This document shows positions 16,798-24,665 of a DNA stretch of 35,172 bases, piece by piece. The position numbers were made by a program, and so were the translations under genes. Source of the DNA: Nitrospirota bacterium (GTDB taxonomy: Bacteria; Nitrospirota; Nitrospiria; Nitrospirales; UBA8639); assembly GCA_027623995.1 (NCBI GenBank), contig JAQBUF010000036.1, forward strand, positions 1-35,172, given 5' to 3'. Below the pieces are notes generated by a model, which did no database searches, was not told the DNA's origin, and saw nothing but the letters and a program-made list of their open reading frames with translations. Within the stretch, counting starts at the first letter, position 1; every line of letters starts with the position of its first letter.

Positions 16798-18363
16798 ATG
16801 ACTGTTTCGTCCGGCGGATTTCCCTGGATCACTTTAGTCGTCTTTCTTCCACTCTTAGGAGTGGCAGCTATTCTATTGGCCAAAGAAGAAATGGCGAAGT
16901 GGATTGGCTTGGCGGCTTCGTGTGTGGTGCTTCTGGCCTCGCTGCCGTTGTGGGTGATGTTCAATGAAACGACGGCGGCTATGCAGTTTGTCGAGAAGCA
17001 TCAATGGATTGCTTCGCCCTCCATTCATTATGCGGTAGGCATAGACGGTATAAGTTTACCGCTTGTCCTGCTGACCACCTTTCTGACACCACTCTGCGTT
17101 CTCGTGTCCTGGACATCGATTGACACGCGTGTGCGTGAATTCATGATCAGCCTGCTCGTGATGGAGACCGCCACGGTTGGGGTGTTTGTATCTCTCGATT
17201 TTGTGCTGTTTTACATCTTCTGGGAAACCATGCTCATTCCCATGTACCTGTTGATTGGCATTTGGGGTGGGGCAAATCGTGTCTATGCCGCGATCAAGTT
17301 TTTTCTCTATACGTTGGCCGGGAGCGTGTTGCTCTTGGTGGCCATCATCGTGCTCTATTTTAGCTCAGGAGAAAATACCTTTGATATTTTGACTCTCAGC
17401 CAATCGGCTTATTCACCCACATTGCAGTCCTGGTTGTTTTGGGCGTTCTTTGCCGCGTTTGCCGTCAAGGTGCCGATGTTTCCGTTCCATACATGGTTGC
17501 CGGATGCCCACGTGGAAGCGCCGACCGCTGGCAGTGTTATTCTGGCGAGTGTTTTGCTCAAAATGGGAACGTATGGGTTTCTTCGGTTTTCCTTGCCCAT
17601 GCTCCCGGATGCCTCGCTCTCCTTTACCCCGATCATTATGACCTTGTCGGTGATTGCGATTATCTATGGGGCGTACATGGCCTTTGCGCAGTCTGATCTA
17701 AAAAAACTCATTGCGTATTCTAGTGTGAGTCATATGGGTTTTGTGACACTCGGGATCTTTGCCATGAATGCACAAGGGATCGAGGGCGCGATTTTGCAAA
17801 TGGTCAATCATGGCATTACCACCGGCGGACTATTTTTATGTGTCGGAATCATTTATGAACGAACGCATAGTCGGGAGATTGATGATAACTCTGGCCTCGC
17901 CAAACCTATGCCGTGCTACGCGACATTTTTAGTGATCTTCGCGCTGTCTTCTGTCGGCTTGCCGGGAATGAATAGTTTCGTCGGCGAATTTTTTGTGCTG
18001 GTCGGAACCTTCATGTGGAGCAAGTTGGCGGCAACCCTAGCGGCACTTGGCGTGATCCTTGCGGCGGCGTACATCCTGTGGATGTTGCAACGTGTGGTGT
18101 ATGGTGTGCCATCTCAAAGCATGGCCTCGAAGCTCTCTGACTTAAATCCTCGTGAATGGGCCATGCTGGTCCCACTCGTATTTTTCGTGTTTTGGATTGG
18201 GTTGTATCCCAAGCCGTTGTTAGATGTCATGCATGCCAGCGTGGATAATTTGATCCAACACGAAGTGAAAGTCATGACCGTGGACAATCCTGAACCTATT
18301 CTTCCAGCGACATTGGCCCTGAGTGATTCTTTGTCCCAGGATCGTAAGGCGATGCTGCAATGA
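16798..18363 (+). CDS. nuoM: NADH-quinone oxidoreductase subunit M
   Basis: This second antiporter-like subunit has 521 residues and about 14 helices. It carries the NuoM-type motifs DFVLFYIFWETMLIPMYLLIGIWGG (functional glutamate) and FAVKVPMFPFHTWLPDAHVEAPTAGSVILASVLLKMGTYG (functional lysine and histidine). Only one nuoM is present here, so this is a standard operon and not the duplicated-NuoM type. An 89-bp spacer precedes it, and its stop overlaps the nuoN ATG by four bases. Confidence 0.97.
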   Translation: MTVSSGGFPWITLVVFLPLLGVAAILLAKEEMAKWIGLAASCVVLLASLPLWVMFNETTAAMQFVEKHQWIASPSIHYAVGIDGISLPLVLLTTFLTPLCVLVSWTSIDTRVREFMISLLVMETATVGVFVSLDFVLFYIFWETMLIPMYLLIGIWGGANRVYAAIKFFLYTLAGSVLLLVAIIVLYFSSGENTFDILTLSQSAYSPTLQSWLFWAFFAAFAVKVPMFPFHTWLPDAHVEAPTAGSVILASVLLKMGTYGFLRFSLPMLPDASLSFTPIIMTLSVIAIIYGAYMAFAQSDLKKLIAYSSVSHMGFVTLGIFAMNAQGIEGAILQMVNHGITTGGLFLCVGIIYERTHSREIDDNSGLAKPMPCYATFLVIFALSSVGLPGMNSFVGEFFVLVGTFMWSKLAATLAALGVILAAAYILWMLQRVVYGVPSQSMASKLSDLNPREWAMLVPLVFFVFWIGLYPKPLLDVMHASVDNLIQHEVKVMTVDNPEPILPATLALSDSLSQDRKAMLQ

Positions 18364-19841
18364 GTATTCCTTTAGCCGATCTCGTAACGATTTTGCCAGA
18401 ATGCCTTGTGGTGTTGGCGGCATGCGTGTTGTTCGTTCTGGATCCTGTCATGCCTGCATCCAAAAAAGATTTCCTGGCCTGGATGTGTGTGGGGACGTTG
18501 GTGGTCTGCTTTTTTATCACCGCAGCGGGCATGGGCGAGAAGACCTTTGCGTTTAGCAATTTAGTCGTGGTCGATTCCTATGCATCATTTTGGAAGTTGC
18601 TTCTGTATGTGGTGAGCGGCATGACTATTCTCTTATCGATTGGGTATCTCAAAGAAGAGCGGATCGATCTGGCAGAATTTTACGGCTTCATCATGCTGTC
18701 CCTCACGGGCATGATGATTATGGTCTCGGGTTCGGATCTCTTGGTCATCTATTTGGGCATCGAACTGATGTCCATTTCCCTCTACATCATGTGCGGCTTT
18801 AAACGGTTTGAAGCCAAGTCCATTGAGGCGTCGGCCAAGTATTTTATTTTGGGAGCATTTTCTTCGGGGCTGTTGTTGTACGGCATCTCACTTATTTTTG
18901 GAGCCGCTGGTAGCACGCAACTTGTAGAAATCGCCGCAGCTGTAAATGCACGTGGTCTTGACGATCCATTGGTACTCATCGCCATGATGCTGATCATTGT
19001 CGGGTTTGCCTTTAAGGTCGCGGCCGTACCCTTTCATATGTGGACACCAGACGTATATCAAGGCGCGCCAACCACCGTCACCGCGTTTATGGCTGTAGCG
19101 TCCAAAGCCGCAAGCTTTGCCGCATTCCTTCGCGTGTTACTTGAAGGCTTTGGTGGCGTCAAACCAAACTGGAGTGGGCTGATTTTAGGCATGTGTATCC
19201 TCACACTTATCCTGGGAAATATTGTGGCGATTGTGCAGACCAATATTAAGCGGATGTTGGCTTATTCGAGTATCGCCCATGCTGGCTATGCCTTAATCGG
19301 TGTGGTCGTGGCAGGCTGGATGGGTACCGGAGCTGGCGTCGCTTCTGCTGGTGTGTCCAGTATCATGCTGTATCTTGCCATCTACTCATTCATGACCATG
19401 GGCGCATTTGCCATGGTGGCTATTTTAAGGCGTGGTGGTTTAGAAGGCGAAGAGCTAGACGACTTTACCGGTCTTGCTAAACGCCACAAAGGCGCAGCCT
19501 TTCTCATGATGCTGTTTATGATCTCCCTCGCAGGTATTCCACCCACCGCAGGATTCATCGGGAAATTTTATCTCTTCATGGCCGCCGTCAATGCCGGCCT
19601 CACTTGGCTTGCTGTCGTAGGGTTAGTCTTCGCCGCCGTCTCCGCGTTTTACTATCTCCGCGTGGTCATGGTCATGTACATGCGCGAACCCTCATCCGAA
19701 CAAGAACTCGAAACCCGCCTCGCGCTTTCCCCAACCGCTATGGTCGTTCTCGCCTTTGCCGTCGCTGGTGTCGTGTTCCTGGGTGTGTATCCTGGGCCAC
19801 TAGTTTCAATCGCTACTTCGTCAGCCTTGCCTCTCCCATAG
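18360..19841 (+). CDS. nuoN: NADH-quinone oxidoreductase subunit N
   Basis: This third antiporter-like subunit has 493 residues and about 14 helices. The NuoN motifs are clear: SDLLVIYLGIELMSISLYIMCGF, FKVAAVPFHMWTPDVYQGAPTTVTAFMAVASKAASF, and KRMLAYSSIAHAGYALIGV. It is the last gene of the operon, starting at the ATGA overlap with nuoM. No rho-independent terminator is evident after it. A weak minus-strand frame overlaps its last 21 bases. Confidence 0.97.
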   Translation: MSIPLADLVTILPECLVVLAACVLFVLDPVMPASKKDFLAWMCVGTLVVCFFITAAGMGEKTFAFSNLVVVDSYASFWKLLLYVVSGMTILLSIGYLKEERIDLAEFYGFIMLSLTGMMIMVSGSDLLVIYLGIELMSISLYIMCGFKRFEAKSIEASAKYFILGAFSSGLLLYGISLIFGAAGSTQLVEIAAAVNARGLDDPLVLIAMMLIIVGFAFKVAAVPFHMWTPDVYQGAPTTVTAFMAVASKAASFAAFLRVLLEGFGGVKPNWSGLILGMCILTLILGNIVAIVQTNIKRMLAYSSIAHAGYALIGVVVAGWMGTGAGVASAGVSSIMLYLAIYSFMTMGAFAMVAILRRGGLEGEELDDFTGLAKRHKGAAFLMMLFMISLAGIPPTAGFIGKFYLFMAAVNAGLTWLAVVGLVFAAVSAFYYLRVVMVMYMREPSSEQELETRLALSPTAMVVLAFAVAGVVFLGVYPGPLVSIATSSALPLP

Positions 19842-20048
19842 TTGTTGCCTAGCCAAAGAAATTTCTGTTTCCCATTTTTCCCATGCATCGGAAGGAGACA
19901 TGGTTAGGGCCTTCCACCGTTCATAGATCCAAGGATAAGGCTCAAATTGGTATGCGAGATTCGTACATAAGAATACAATCCCAAAACCTACAGCTAGACT
20001 CTTATTGACAGGTCTGGCAAGTTTTTTTAAGCTAGGGATGAAAACCAA
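19821..20048 (-). CDS. Possible small membrane protein, unrecognised
   Basis: A 75-codon frame starting with TTG at 20048 encodes a basic N-terminus, one hydrophobic segment (SLAVGFGIVFLCTNLAY, about 17-33) and a tryptophan-rich amphipathic tail. The composition is protein-like and the frame is not a shadow of a gene, since the spacer between nuoN and the toxin-antitoxin pair is otherwise empty. Against it: no clear ribosome binding site, a TTG start, overlap with the end of nuoN, and no family I recognise. It may be a real orphan or chance. Confidence 0.25.
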   Translation of the reverse strand: MVFIPSLKKLARPVNKSLAVGFGIVFLCTNLAYQFEPYPWIYERWKALTMSPSDAWEKWETEISLARQQLWERQG

Positions 20049-20063
20049 AATGGAACCATTTTG
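20005..20063 (+). promoter_or_regulatory. vapBC promoter and palindromic operator
   Basis: A perfect -35 box, TTGACA, lies at 20005-20010, with TAAGCT (20028-20033, a weak -10) after 17 bp. Just downstream, where transcription should begin, is a perfect palindrome: CAAAATGG (20046-20053), AA, CCATTTTG (20056-20063). Ribbon-helix-helix antitoxins usually repress their own operon by binding such inverted repeats, so this is the likely operator of the gene starting at 20085. Confidence 0.6.
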
Positions 20064-20084
20064 ACATCATGAAAGGAATTCCCC

Positions 20085-20327
20085 ATGGCGTCTCTTACTC
20101 TGAAGAACGTTCCGCAACCATTATTGCGACAATTAAAAGCTCAGGCCGCGCGGCATCGGCGAAGTCTCAATCATGAGGTTATCGTCTGTCTTGAATCGCT
20201 CACTCAATGTGTGCCAATTGATGCAGATAGTCTACTTGCTAAGGTTCGACAGATTCGGAAAGCTCCAAAGAAAACGCGACTCACTGATCGAATGTTGACC
20301 TCCTTGAAGGCTGCGGGTCGTCCATGA
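20085..20327 (+). CDS. FitA/VapB-type ribbon-helix-helix antitoxin
   Basis: In this 80-residue protein the N-terminal half is an Arc/FitA-type ribbon-helix-helix: beta strand SLTLKNVP, then helix LLRQLKAQAARHRRSLNHEVIVCLESL. The C-terminal half is a basic, likely disordered tail that would wrap the toxin. It neutralises the PIN toxin encoded next and probably autoregulates through the palindrome 22 bp upstream. The ATG at 20085 follows an AAGGAA ribosome binding site. Its stop overlaps the toxin start by four bases, the usual toxin-antitoxin coupling. Confidence 0.85.
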   Translation: MASLTLKNVPQPLLRQLKAQAARHRRSLNHEVIVCLESLTQCVPIDADSLLAKVRQIRKAPKKTRLTDRMLTSLKAAGRP

Positions 20328-20725
20328 TTGTGTCCGACACCAATCTGATTGTCTATCTCTATGTGAAAGGGCAGCGAACCAATCAAGCCGAAGCCGTACT
20401 TTTGAAAGATCCTACCTGGGTCGCTCCGATGTTGTGGAGATCAGAATTTCGGAATACGCTCCTGGGGTTGGTGCGGCGCAAAGACTTAACTCTTGATGAG
20501 GTATTGGAAATCATGAACGATGCGGAACAATGGATGATGGGACGGGAATATACCGTTGTCTCTATTAAGGTGCTTCAATTAGCGGAGCAGTCAGGGTGTT
20601 CAGCCTATGATTGTGAATTTGCCAGTCTTGCTATGGACTTGGAAGTTCCCTTAGTGACGAGTGATCGTCAACTGCTTCGAGCCTTTCCAGGGGTCGCGGT
20701 GTCGCCAGAAGGTTTTGTTAAGTAA
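20324..20725 (+). CDS. vapC: VapC-type PIN-domain toxin ribonuclease
   Basis: This 133-residue PIN domain retains all four acidic residues that bind the catalytic Mg2+/Mn2+: Asp5 in VSDTNL, Glu41 in WRSEFR, Asp96 in AYDCEFA and Asp114 in TSDRQL. VapC toxins cleave specific RNAs, often tRNAs or rRNA, when freed of the antitoxin. The target here cannot be predicted. It is translationally coupled to the upstream antitoxin. The cassette sits between the end of the nuo operon and a dispersed repeat, a typical accessory position. Confidence 0.88.
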   Translation: MIVSDTNLIVYLYVKGQRTNQAEAVLLKDPTWVAPMLWRSEFRNTLLGLVRRKDLTLDEVLEIMNDAEQWMMGREYTVVSIKVLQLAEQSGCSAYDCEFASLAMDLEVPLVTSDRQLLRAFPGVAVSPEGFVK

Positions 20726-20963
20726 AGCGAACCTAAGCCTATCTTGAGATACACTCCAATAATATTTGGAAAAAATATCAGCACATGTCGAGTACGTATT
20801 GAATTTGGCTCTGCAAGACTTTCCCCTAAATTTTCTTCCTGATTCAAAAAAATAACTAATACGACCAGCCGTGTTGCTATGAGCGCTTTCGGAAGAGGCC
20901 TGTTGAATATTTCATGCCAAGGAGCCATAAATGCTCTAGAATTTATGGTCCGTATCAGTGAGA

Positions 20964-21183
20964 GGGAATAGTTCAAAAAATCCGTCCAGCAAGGCCGCAG
21001 CCCTTCCCGGCCTTCGTAGCTCACTTCGGCGGAGTAGGCTTGGCGCGCGGAGCGTACTCTTAGTACGTGAGCACGGCAAAATGGGGACGATGTCTGTGCG
21101 AGCCGCTTCGGCAAAGCCAGGGAACGCCGCTGGCCTGCCTGCCGTAGCCTCGGCAAAGGCTGGCGGCTTTTTTCAACATTCCC
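20964..21183. repeat. Dispersed repeat with inverted ends, copy B (220 bp)
   Basis: This copy has the same ends and internal blocks as copy A (2917-3074): gggaat-agttcaaaaaa at the left, ccagcaaggccgcagccc, ggcgcgcggagcgtactc, cagggaacgccgctgg, and ggcggcttttttcaacattccc split across the right end. It is about 60 bp longer because of two extra blocks. One is about 21018-21050 (gccttcgtagctcacttcgg onward), the other about 21134-21163 (ctgccgtagcctcggcaaag). Both are self-complementary in part and share a cgtagc/cggc pattern, so they look like modular insertions. It ends 62 bp before the tRNA. Confidence 0.8.
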
Positions 21184-21192
21184 AAATTGAGA

Positions 21193-21232
21193 GACAACGT
21201 TTCGTTGTCAGGTTCAATATGGCTATGATAAA
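21193..21232 (+). promoter_or_regulatory. Likely tRNA-Val promoter overlapping a hairpin
   Basis: TTGTCA (21205-21210) and GATAAA (21227-21232) are separated by 16 bp. This would start transcription around 21239, just before the tRNA 5' end. The -35 box is the 3' arm of a perfect 7-bp hairpin (GACAACG at 21193-21199, CGTTGTC at 21203-21209, TTT loop) lying directly after repeat copy B. Confidence 0.4.
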
Positions 21233-21245
21233 GTCGTTTTTTTGC

Positions 21246-21320
21246 GGGCGATTAGCTCAGTGGGAGAGCGCTTCCCTCACACGGAAGAGGTCACTGGTTC
21301 GATACCAGTATCGCCCACCA
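21246..21320 (+). tRNA. tRNA-Val (CAC)
   Basis: A complete cloverleaf is visible: acceptor GGGCGAT with ATCGCCC, D arm GCTC/GAGC with GG in the loop, anticodon stem CTTCC/GGAAG with loop CTCACAC giving anticodon CAC, five-base variable loop, and T arm ACTGG/CCAGT with loop TTCGATA. The discriminator A and a genomically encoded CCA (21318-21320) complete 75 nt. It decodes GUG valine codons. No associated integrase or attachment-site duplication was seen. Confidence 0.97.
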
Positions 21321-21423
21321 CTTCATCTATTTCACGCATCGACGTGGCTTTCCCTTGCGGTTCAATTTATTTTCATGTGATGTTCTGGCCAAGGTCCACC
21401 ATGGTCTTACAGGACCGTGTCTC

Positions 21424-22554
21424 TTGAAATATTCACGAGGGGCATTAGTCTTTGTGACCCTTATTGTCTGGACGGCCTGTAGTACTTCTCCTCAACCCGA
21501 ACCCGGACTTCCCCCATCAGCGAGCGATCTGGTCCTCTTGGGCTCGACCAAGCTGTGCGATGACAAAACCCTTATTCTCAATACCTGGAAAGGGACCACT
21601 TTTTCCAAGGAACCCTGGGGTTCTGGGGAGCGACTTCAACGATTGTCTCAAGGCAGTCAACCAGATCACGATCGGTTCTATTTTTTTAATGAGGAGGACA
21701 TTCTGGTTGGGGCGATTTTTCGATTTGTTTCTGGATTGAACCTGAAACCTTATCCAGTGTTGCGTCAAACCCTGTCTGAATTGCCTCCCTCTTCGGCCTT
21801 CTTTCTGGACCCCACCCAACTACTACAGAGCACAAAGGCGAAGTCAGCGATTCTCTTTCGGACCGGCGATAAATTGAGCACCACTCATTATCTCGTGCTC
21901 GATGACGAAGATCGTCCTAAATTACTGGTCGCTTCCATGGCCATTGACCCATACGAACAATTGTTGTCCACGTACCAAGAATCCTATTTGCCAGGATTGG
22001 TCCGGACGATCTCAGAAGAGAAAGCCAAGGAATCTGCCCTGAGTAAGGACAACAAGTTTCTTGCCCTCCAACAATTTGCTCGGGGAGAAGCTGCGTTGTT
22101 TTTGTCATGTGGCCAGCGACAACCCGATGTAGCTGTCGATGCCTATCGCCGAGCTCTTGAATACGGGTTTAAGGATGAAGTGCGATTGGCGGAATCCCAT
22201 CATCGTCTTGGTTTAGCTCTTCGAGAAACGGGGCAAATGGCTGAGGCTCAACAACACTTGGAAAAAGCTCTTGAAATTAGGCCCAACGTTCCTGAGGTGA
22301 TCAATAATCTTGGTAGTGTGTTGGTGCAGCAGAAAAAACAAGCACAGGCGGTTGAACTCTTTGAAAAAGCCATTGTGTTGCGTCCCAATTATGCGCGAGC
22401 TCGTTTTAATTTGGCCGAGGTGCTGGAGAAGGTGAATGTGCGTCGGGCGATTGAAGAATATGAGACCTACCTGGCTCTAGTGGAGGAAATCCCAGAGGAA
22501 GAGCCACGGATCTTGCTCGTTGAAGAACGTTTAAAGCGGCTCAAAGGAAAATAG
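21424..22554 (+). CDS. TPR-repeat lipoprotein
   Basis: From a TTG at 21424 the protein (376 residues) begins with a clean lipoprotein signal: MKYSRG, a hydrophobic run, and lipobox VWTAC with the lipidated Cys19. An AGGA lies upstream. An ATG at 21355 is in frame but would add a 23-residue tail ahead of the signal, so the TTG is preferred. The middle part (about 30-220) is unrecognised. The C-terminal third has three tetratricopeptide repeats, beginning AESHHRLGLALRETGQ, PEVINNLGSVLVQQKK and ARARFNLAEVLEKVN, which are protein-interaction modules. It is likely anchored in the membrane facing the periplasm; its partner is unknown. It is followed after eight bases by rnhA. Confidence 0.7.
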   Translation: MKYSRGALVFVTLIVWTACSTSPQPEPGLPPSASDLVLLGSTKLCDDKTLILNTWKGTTFSKEPWGSGERLQRLSQGSQPDHDRFYFFNEEDILVGAIFRFVSGLNLKPYPVLRQTLSELPPSSAFFLDPTQLLQSTKAKSAILFRTGDKLSTTHYLVLDDEDRPKLLVASMAIDPYEQLLSTYQESYLPGLVRTISEEKAKESALSKDNKFLALQQFARGEAALFLSCGQRQPDVAVDAYRRALEYGFKDEVRLAESHHRLGLALRETGQMAEAQQHLEKALEIRPNVPEVINNLGSVLVQQKKQAQAVELFEKAIVLRPNYARARFNLAEVLEKVNVRRAIEEYETYLALVEEIPEEEPRILLVEERLKRLKGK

Positions 22555-22562
22555 TACGCGCG

Positions 22563-23222
22563 ATGAAATTCTACGCCGTCCGAGTGGGTCGTTCACCGGG
22601 AATTTATACCTCATGGGATGTTTGTGTGTCGCAGGTAAAAGGGTATCCTGGGGCGGTCTTTAAATCCTTCAAATCCAAAGCTGAGGCGCAATCGTTTCTG
22701 GATGTTGATGCAGCTGAACCCACGCTTGATATTGGGACGGATGGATCGTCTAAGTCATCCACGGCAGTAGATATCTGGGTGGATGGGTCTTGTATTCATA
22801 ATGGCGGAGATGACATGCAATTAGGCTGGGGCTATCTCATTCTCAAAGAGGATCGTGAGCTCCATCGTGCCAGTGGAAATGATATTCCCGAAGAAGCCCG
22901 GCAACACCGCAACGTGGCCGGAGAAATACAGGCAGTGTTGAAAGCCTTAGATTGGTGTCATGCCCAGGGTATTCCTAGTGCAACGATTTATTACGATTAT
23001 CAAGGATTAGCAGAATGGGTGAAAGGTTTTTGGAAGGCAAAAACACCGTTCACGCAGGCCTATGTAGCAACAGTGAAGGCCCATGGGATGGATCTCCGTT
23101 GGGGAAAGATCTTAGCTCATTCTGGAGAGAAGTACAACGAGATCGTTGATCAATTAGCCCGTGAGGCAGCACGGGCAGGAGCGGGAGTGCGTGAAACTGG
23201 AAATGGAAGGGGAGTAAAGTGA
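22563..23222 (+). CDS. rnhA: Type 1 ribonuclease H with N-terminal hybrid-binding domain
   Basis: The 219-residue protein has two domains. Residues 1-48 are the RNase H1 hybrid-binding (viroplasmin-like) domain: KFYAVRVGRSPGIYTSWDVC, then YPGAVFKSFKSKAEAQSFL. Residues about 68-204 are the catalytic domain. The acidic catalytic residues are Asp74 (VDGSC), Glu121 (GEIQAV), Asp145 (YYDYQG) and Asp196 (IVDQLA), with His187 in the flexible AHSGEKYNE loop. It removes RNA from RNA-DNA hybrids (R-loops, primers). This two-domain layout is typical of eukaryotic RNase H1 and of some bacteria. The last dozen residues are encoded by one arm of a heptamer-type inverted repeat, so that tail may not be functional. 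Confidence 0.9.
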   Translation: MKFYAVRVGRSPGIYTSWDVCVSQVKGYPGAVFKSFKSKAEAQSFLDVDAAEPTLDIGTDGSSKSSTAVDIWVDGSCIHNGGDDMQLGWGYLILKEDRELHRASGNDIPEEARQHRNVAGEIQAVLKALDWCHAQGIPSATIYYDYQGLAEWVKGFWKAKTPFTQAYVATVKAHGMDLRWGKILAHSGEKYNEIVDQLAREAARAGAGVRETGNGRGVK

Positions 23223-23296
23223 ATAGGCTATAAAATAAGATTCGTAAGATTGGATTTTTTCTCGGCTTTTCCCGTCTTCCGTTTCTCGCTTCACGC
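23189..23296. repeat. Heptamer-type inverted repeat at the rnhA/PCP_red convergent junction
   Basis: Bases 23189-23214 match the reverse complement of 23271-23296 at 18 of 26 positions, including a perfect gcgtgaa/ttcacgc terminus. The right arm reads as 7-bp units (cttccgt, ttctcgc, ttcacgc), like the nuo arrays. The left arm lies inside the 3' end of rnhA; the right arm ends three bases before the PCP_red stop. It may act as a weak terminator for both genes. This is the most degenerate member of the family. Confidence 0.5.
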
Positions 23297-23298
23297 TG

Positions 23299-24288
23299 CT
23301 ACAGCTTGCCTTCGCCTTTGAGATATTTTCGAAATCGCCCCATCAATTCTTCGCCCAACACCCCGACGGCAGGTTTTTCCTTTGTCATGAATTCTTTAAT
23401 TTCAGAAAGGCGTTGTTCGGCTTGATCGTTGCCTTTGAGCCGTTTGACTTTGTGAATGGCATCATCGAAGGCGTCGAAGGTGAGTTCTTGATAGCCAAAA
23501 GCGCGAATGCGTTTTACGGCTTTCATCATGGCCTCATTTCGGAATACTGTGAGGTGGTCAGAGTCAATTTCTTTTAACCCTAATTTTCTCGCGCGACGTT
23601 CAGCAGCTTTCCGAATGCCGCTACGGACAAAGTCTGGTGACGTATTCAATCGTTTCCAGGCTTCATCGTTCCAGCTGACTTGTTCCTGGGGGGATTCCCA
23701 AATTTTTGTGAGTGTGTGTTCATCGATGACGGTGAGCCCAGATTCACGTGCTAAATCTTCCGCATCATGTTTAAGCATGTCGGTCACAAATTCAAGCGCG
23801 ATGGGAGGAGAGTCTTTGATTTTGTCACGCAACATCTCTTGAGCACCCTCGGTCCATTCGAGAGGCGTGAGGGCTTCACCAGTTTGTTCCCCCATGGATT
23901 CAACTTTTTCAAACAGATCGACATTGACTTCCATGTGCCCACCTTCACGTGCGACTTCTTCCGCAATCTGTTGCGTCATGGCACGCATGAATTCAGGAAC
24001 GGTTTCTAAGCGCTTCTTGGCTTCAGCTGTCCAAGGCAATCGACCTTTGGCCATTTGATCGGCGGCTTCCGCCATGCCGGCTTCACCTCCCATCCCTCCC
24101 ATCATTTGGGCTTTGAATTGATCAAGCAGTTCACCTGTGATGACTTCTACGCCCAATTCTCCAGCTTTTTTTTCCGCTAATCGTTTCACCATCCCGCGAA
24201 GAAAAATAGGAGCCCGCTCTATTCGTTGAAGGGCATCCGGGGTCCAGGTTGGGGTGGAGGCGTTGGATGTAGATTCTGAAGTACTCAT
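23299..24288 (-). CDS. Tandem PCP_red-domain protein (four repeats)
   Basis: The 329-residue protein consists mainly of four tryptophan-anchored repeats starting at Trp15, Trp86, Trp145 and Trp206. Each reads roughly W-T/N-x-E-A-x-x-R-L-x-x-x-P-x-F-x-R, then an alpha-helix rich in A/E/R and a short I/V-rich strand. This matches the PCP_red domain (the small C-terminal domain of light-independent protochlorophyllide reductase subunit B), known also as stand-alone copies in non-phototrophs. No nitrogenase-like catalytic part or chlorophyll genes are here, so it is not a chlorophyll enzyme. No cysteines are present. The function is unknown. It starts 14 bp after the HU/IHF gene with an AGGA ribosome binding site. 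Confidence 0.75.
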   Translation of the reverse strand: MSTSESTSNASTPTWTPDALQRIERAPIFLRGMVKRLAEKKAGELGVEVITGELLDQFKAQMMGGMGGEAGMAEAADQMAKGRLPWTAEAKKRLETVPEFMRAMTQQIAEEVAREGGHMEVNVDLFEKVESMGEQTGEALTPLEWTEGAQEMLRDKIKDSPPIALEFVTDMLKHDAEDLARESGLTVIDEHTLTKIWESPQEQVSWNDEAWKRLNTSPDFVRSGIRKAAERRARKLGLKEIDSDHLTVFRNEAMMKAVKRIRAFGYQELTFDAFDDAIHKVKRLKGNDQAEQRLSEIKEFMTKEKPAVGVLGEELMGRFRKYLKGEGKL

Positions 24289-24302
24289 GTGTAGGTTCCT
24301 AA

Positions 24303-24584
24303 CTATTCTCTATTGAGCAATTCTTTAATTTCTTTTCCTGCCTTAAAAAATGGCATCCGTTTTTCTGGAACGGCAACAGTCTCCCCTGTTTTGGGGTTTC
24401 GCCCATCTTTGGTTCGACGAATTCGTAGGCGGAAACTCCCGAATCCGCGGATTTCAGTTTTTTCCCCCTTTTGCAAGGCATCGCGGATAGAGTCAAAAAT
24501 GCAGTTCACAACTTTTTCTGCATCCCGCCGACTCAACGCCGTGGCTTTTTCCGTGACTTTTTCAATCAAGTGCGCTTTGGTCAT
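24303..24584 (-). CDS. HU/IHF-family DNA-bending protein
   Basis: The 93-residue protein has the full histone-like fold: MTKAHLIEKV at the N-terminus, the IRGFGSFRLRIRR strand, the DNA-intercalating arm with GRNPKTGE, and the KAGKEIKELL C-terminal helix. It is closer to IHF-type than HU in the FGSFRLR region, but which subunit cannot be told. The start is the ATG at 24584 with AAGGAG upstream; a longer in-frame opening to 24656 lacks family similarity. Placement of an IHF-type gene downstream of rpsA recalls rpsA-ihfB in proteobacteria, although here sppA lies between. Confidence 0.92.
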   Translation of the reverse strand: MTKAHLIEKVTEKATALSRRDAEKVVNCIFDSIRDALQKGEKTEIRGFGSFRLRIRRTKDGRNPKTGETVAVPEKRMPFFKAGKEIKELLNRE

Positions 24585-24665
24585 TGCCCCTCTCCTTGAT
24601 CTATCATATGTGAGACTCTTGGCATGCCGGAATTGGGGTGTAACTGCAATAAACAAACAGGTGTT

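Noticed and set aside
20668-21156. 162-codon minus-strand frame
   Set aside because: It overlaps the end of vapC and crosses repeat copy B. Its arginine/serine-rich composition is typical of translated repeat, and it has no ribosome binding site.
21246-21320. tRNA-Val as an integration site of a mobile island
   Set aside because: No integrase gene and no duplicated tRNA 3' end was found in the window.
24585-24656. Longer N-terminus for the HU/IHF gene
   Set aside because: The family fold starts at MTKAHL (24584), which has its own AAGGAG; the extension has no similarity.
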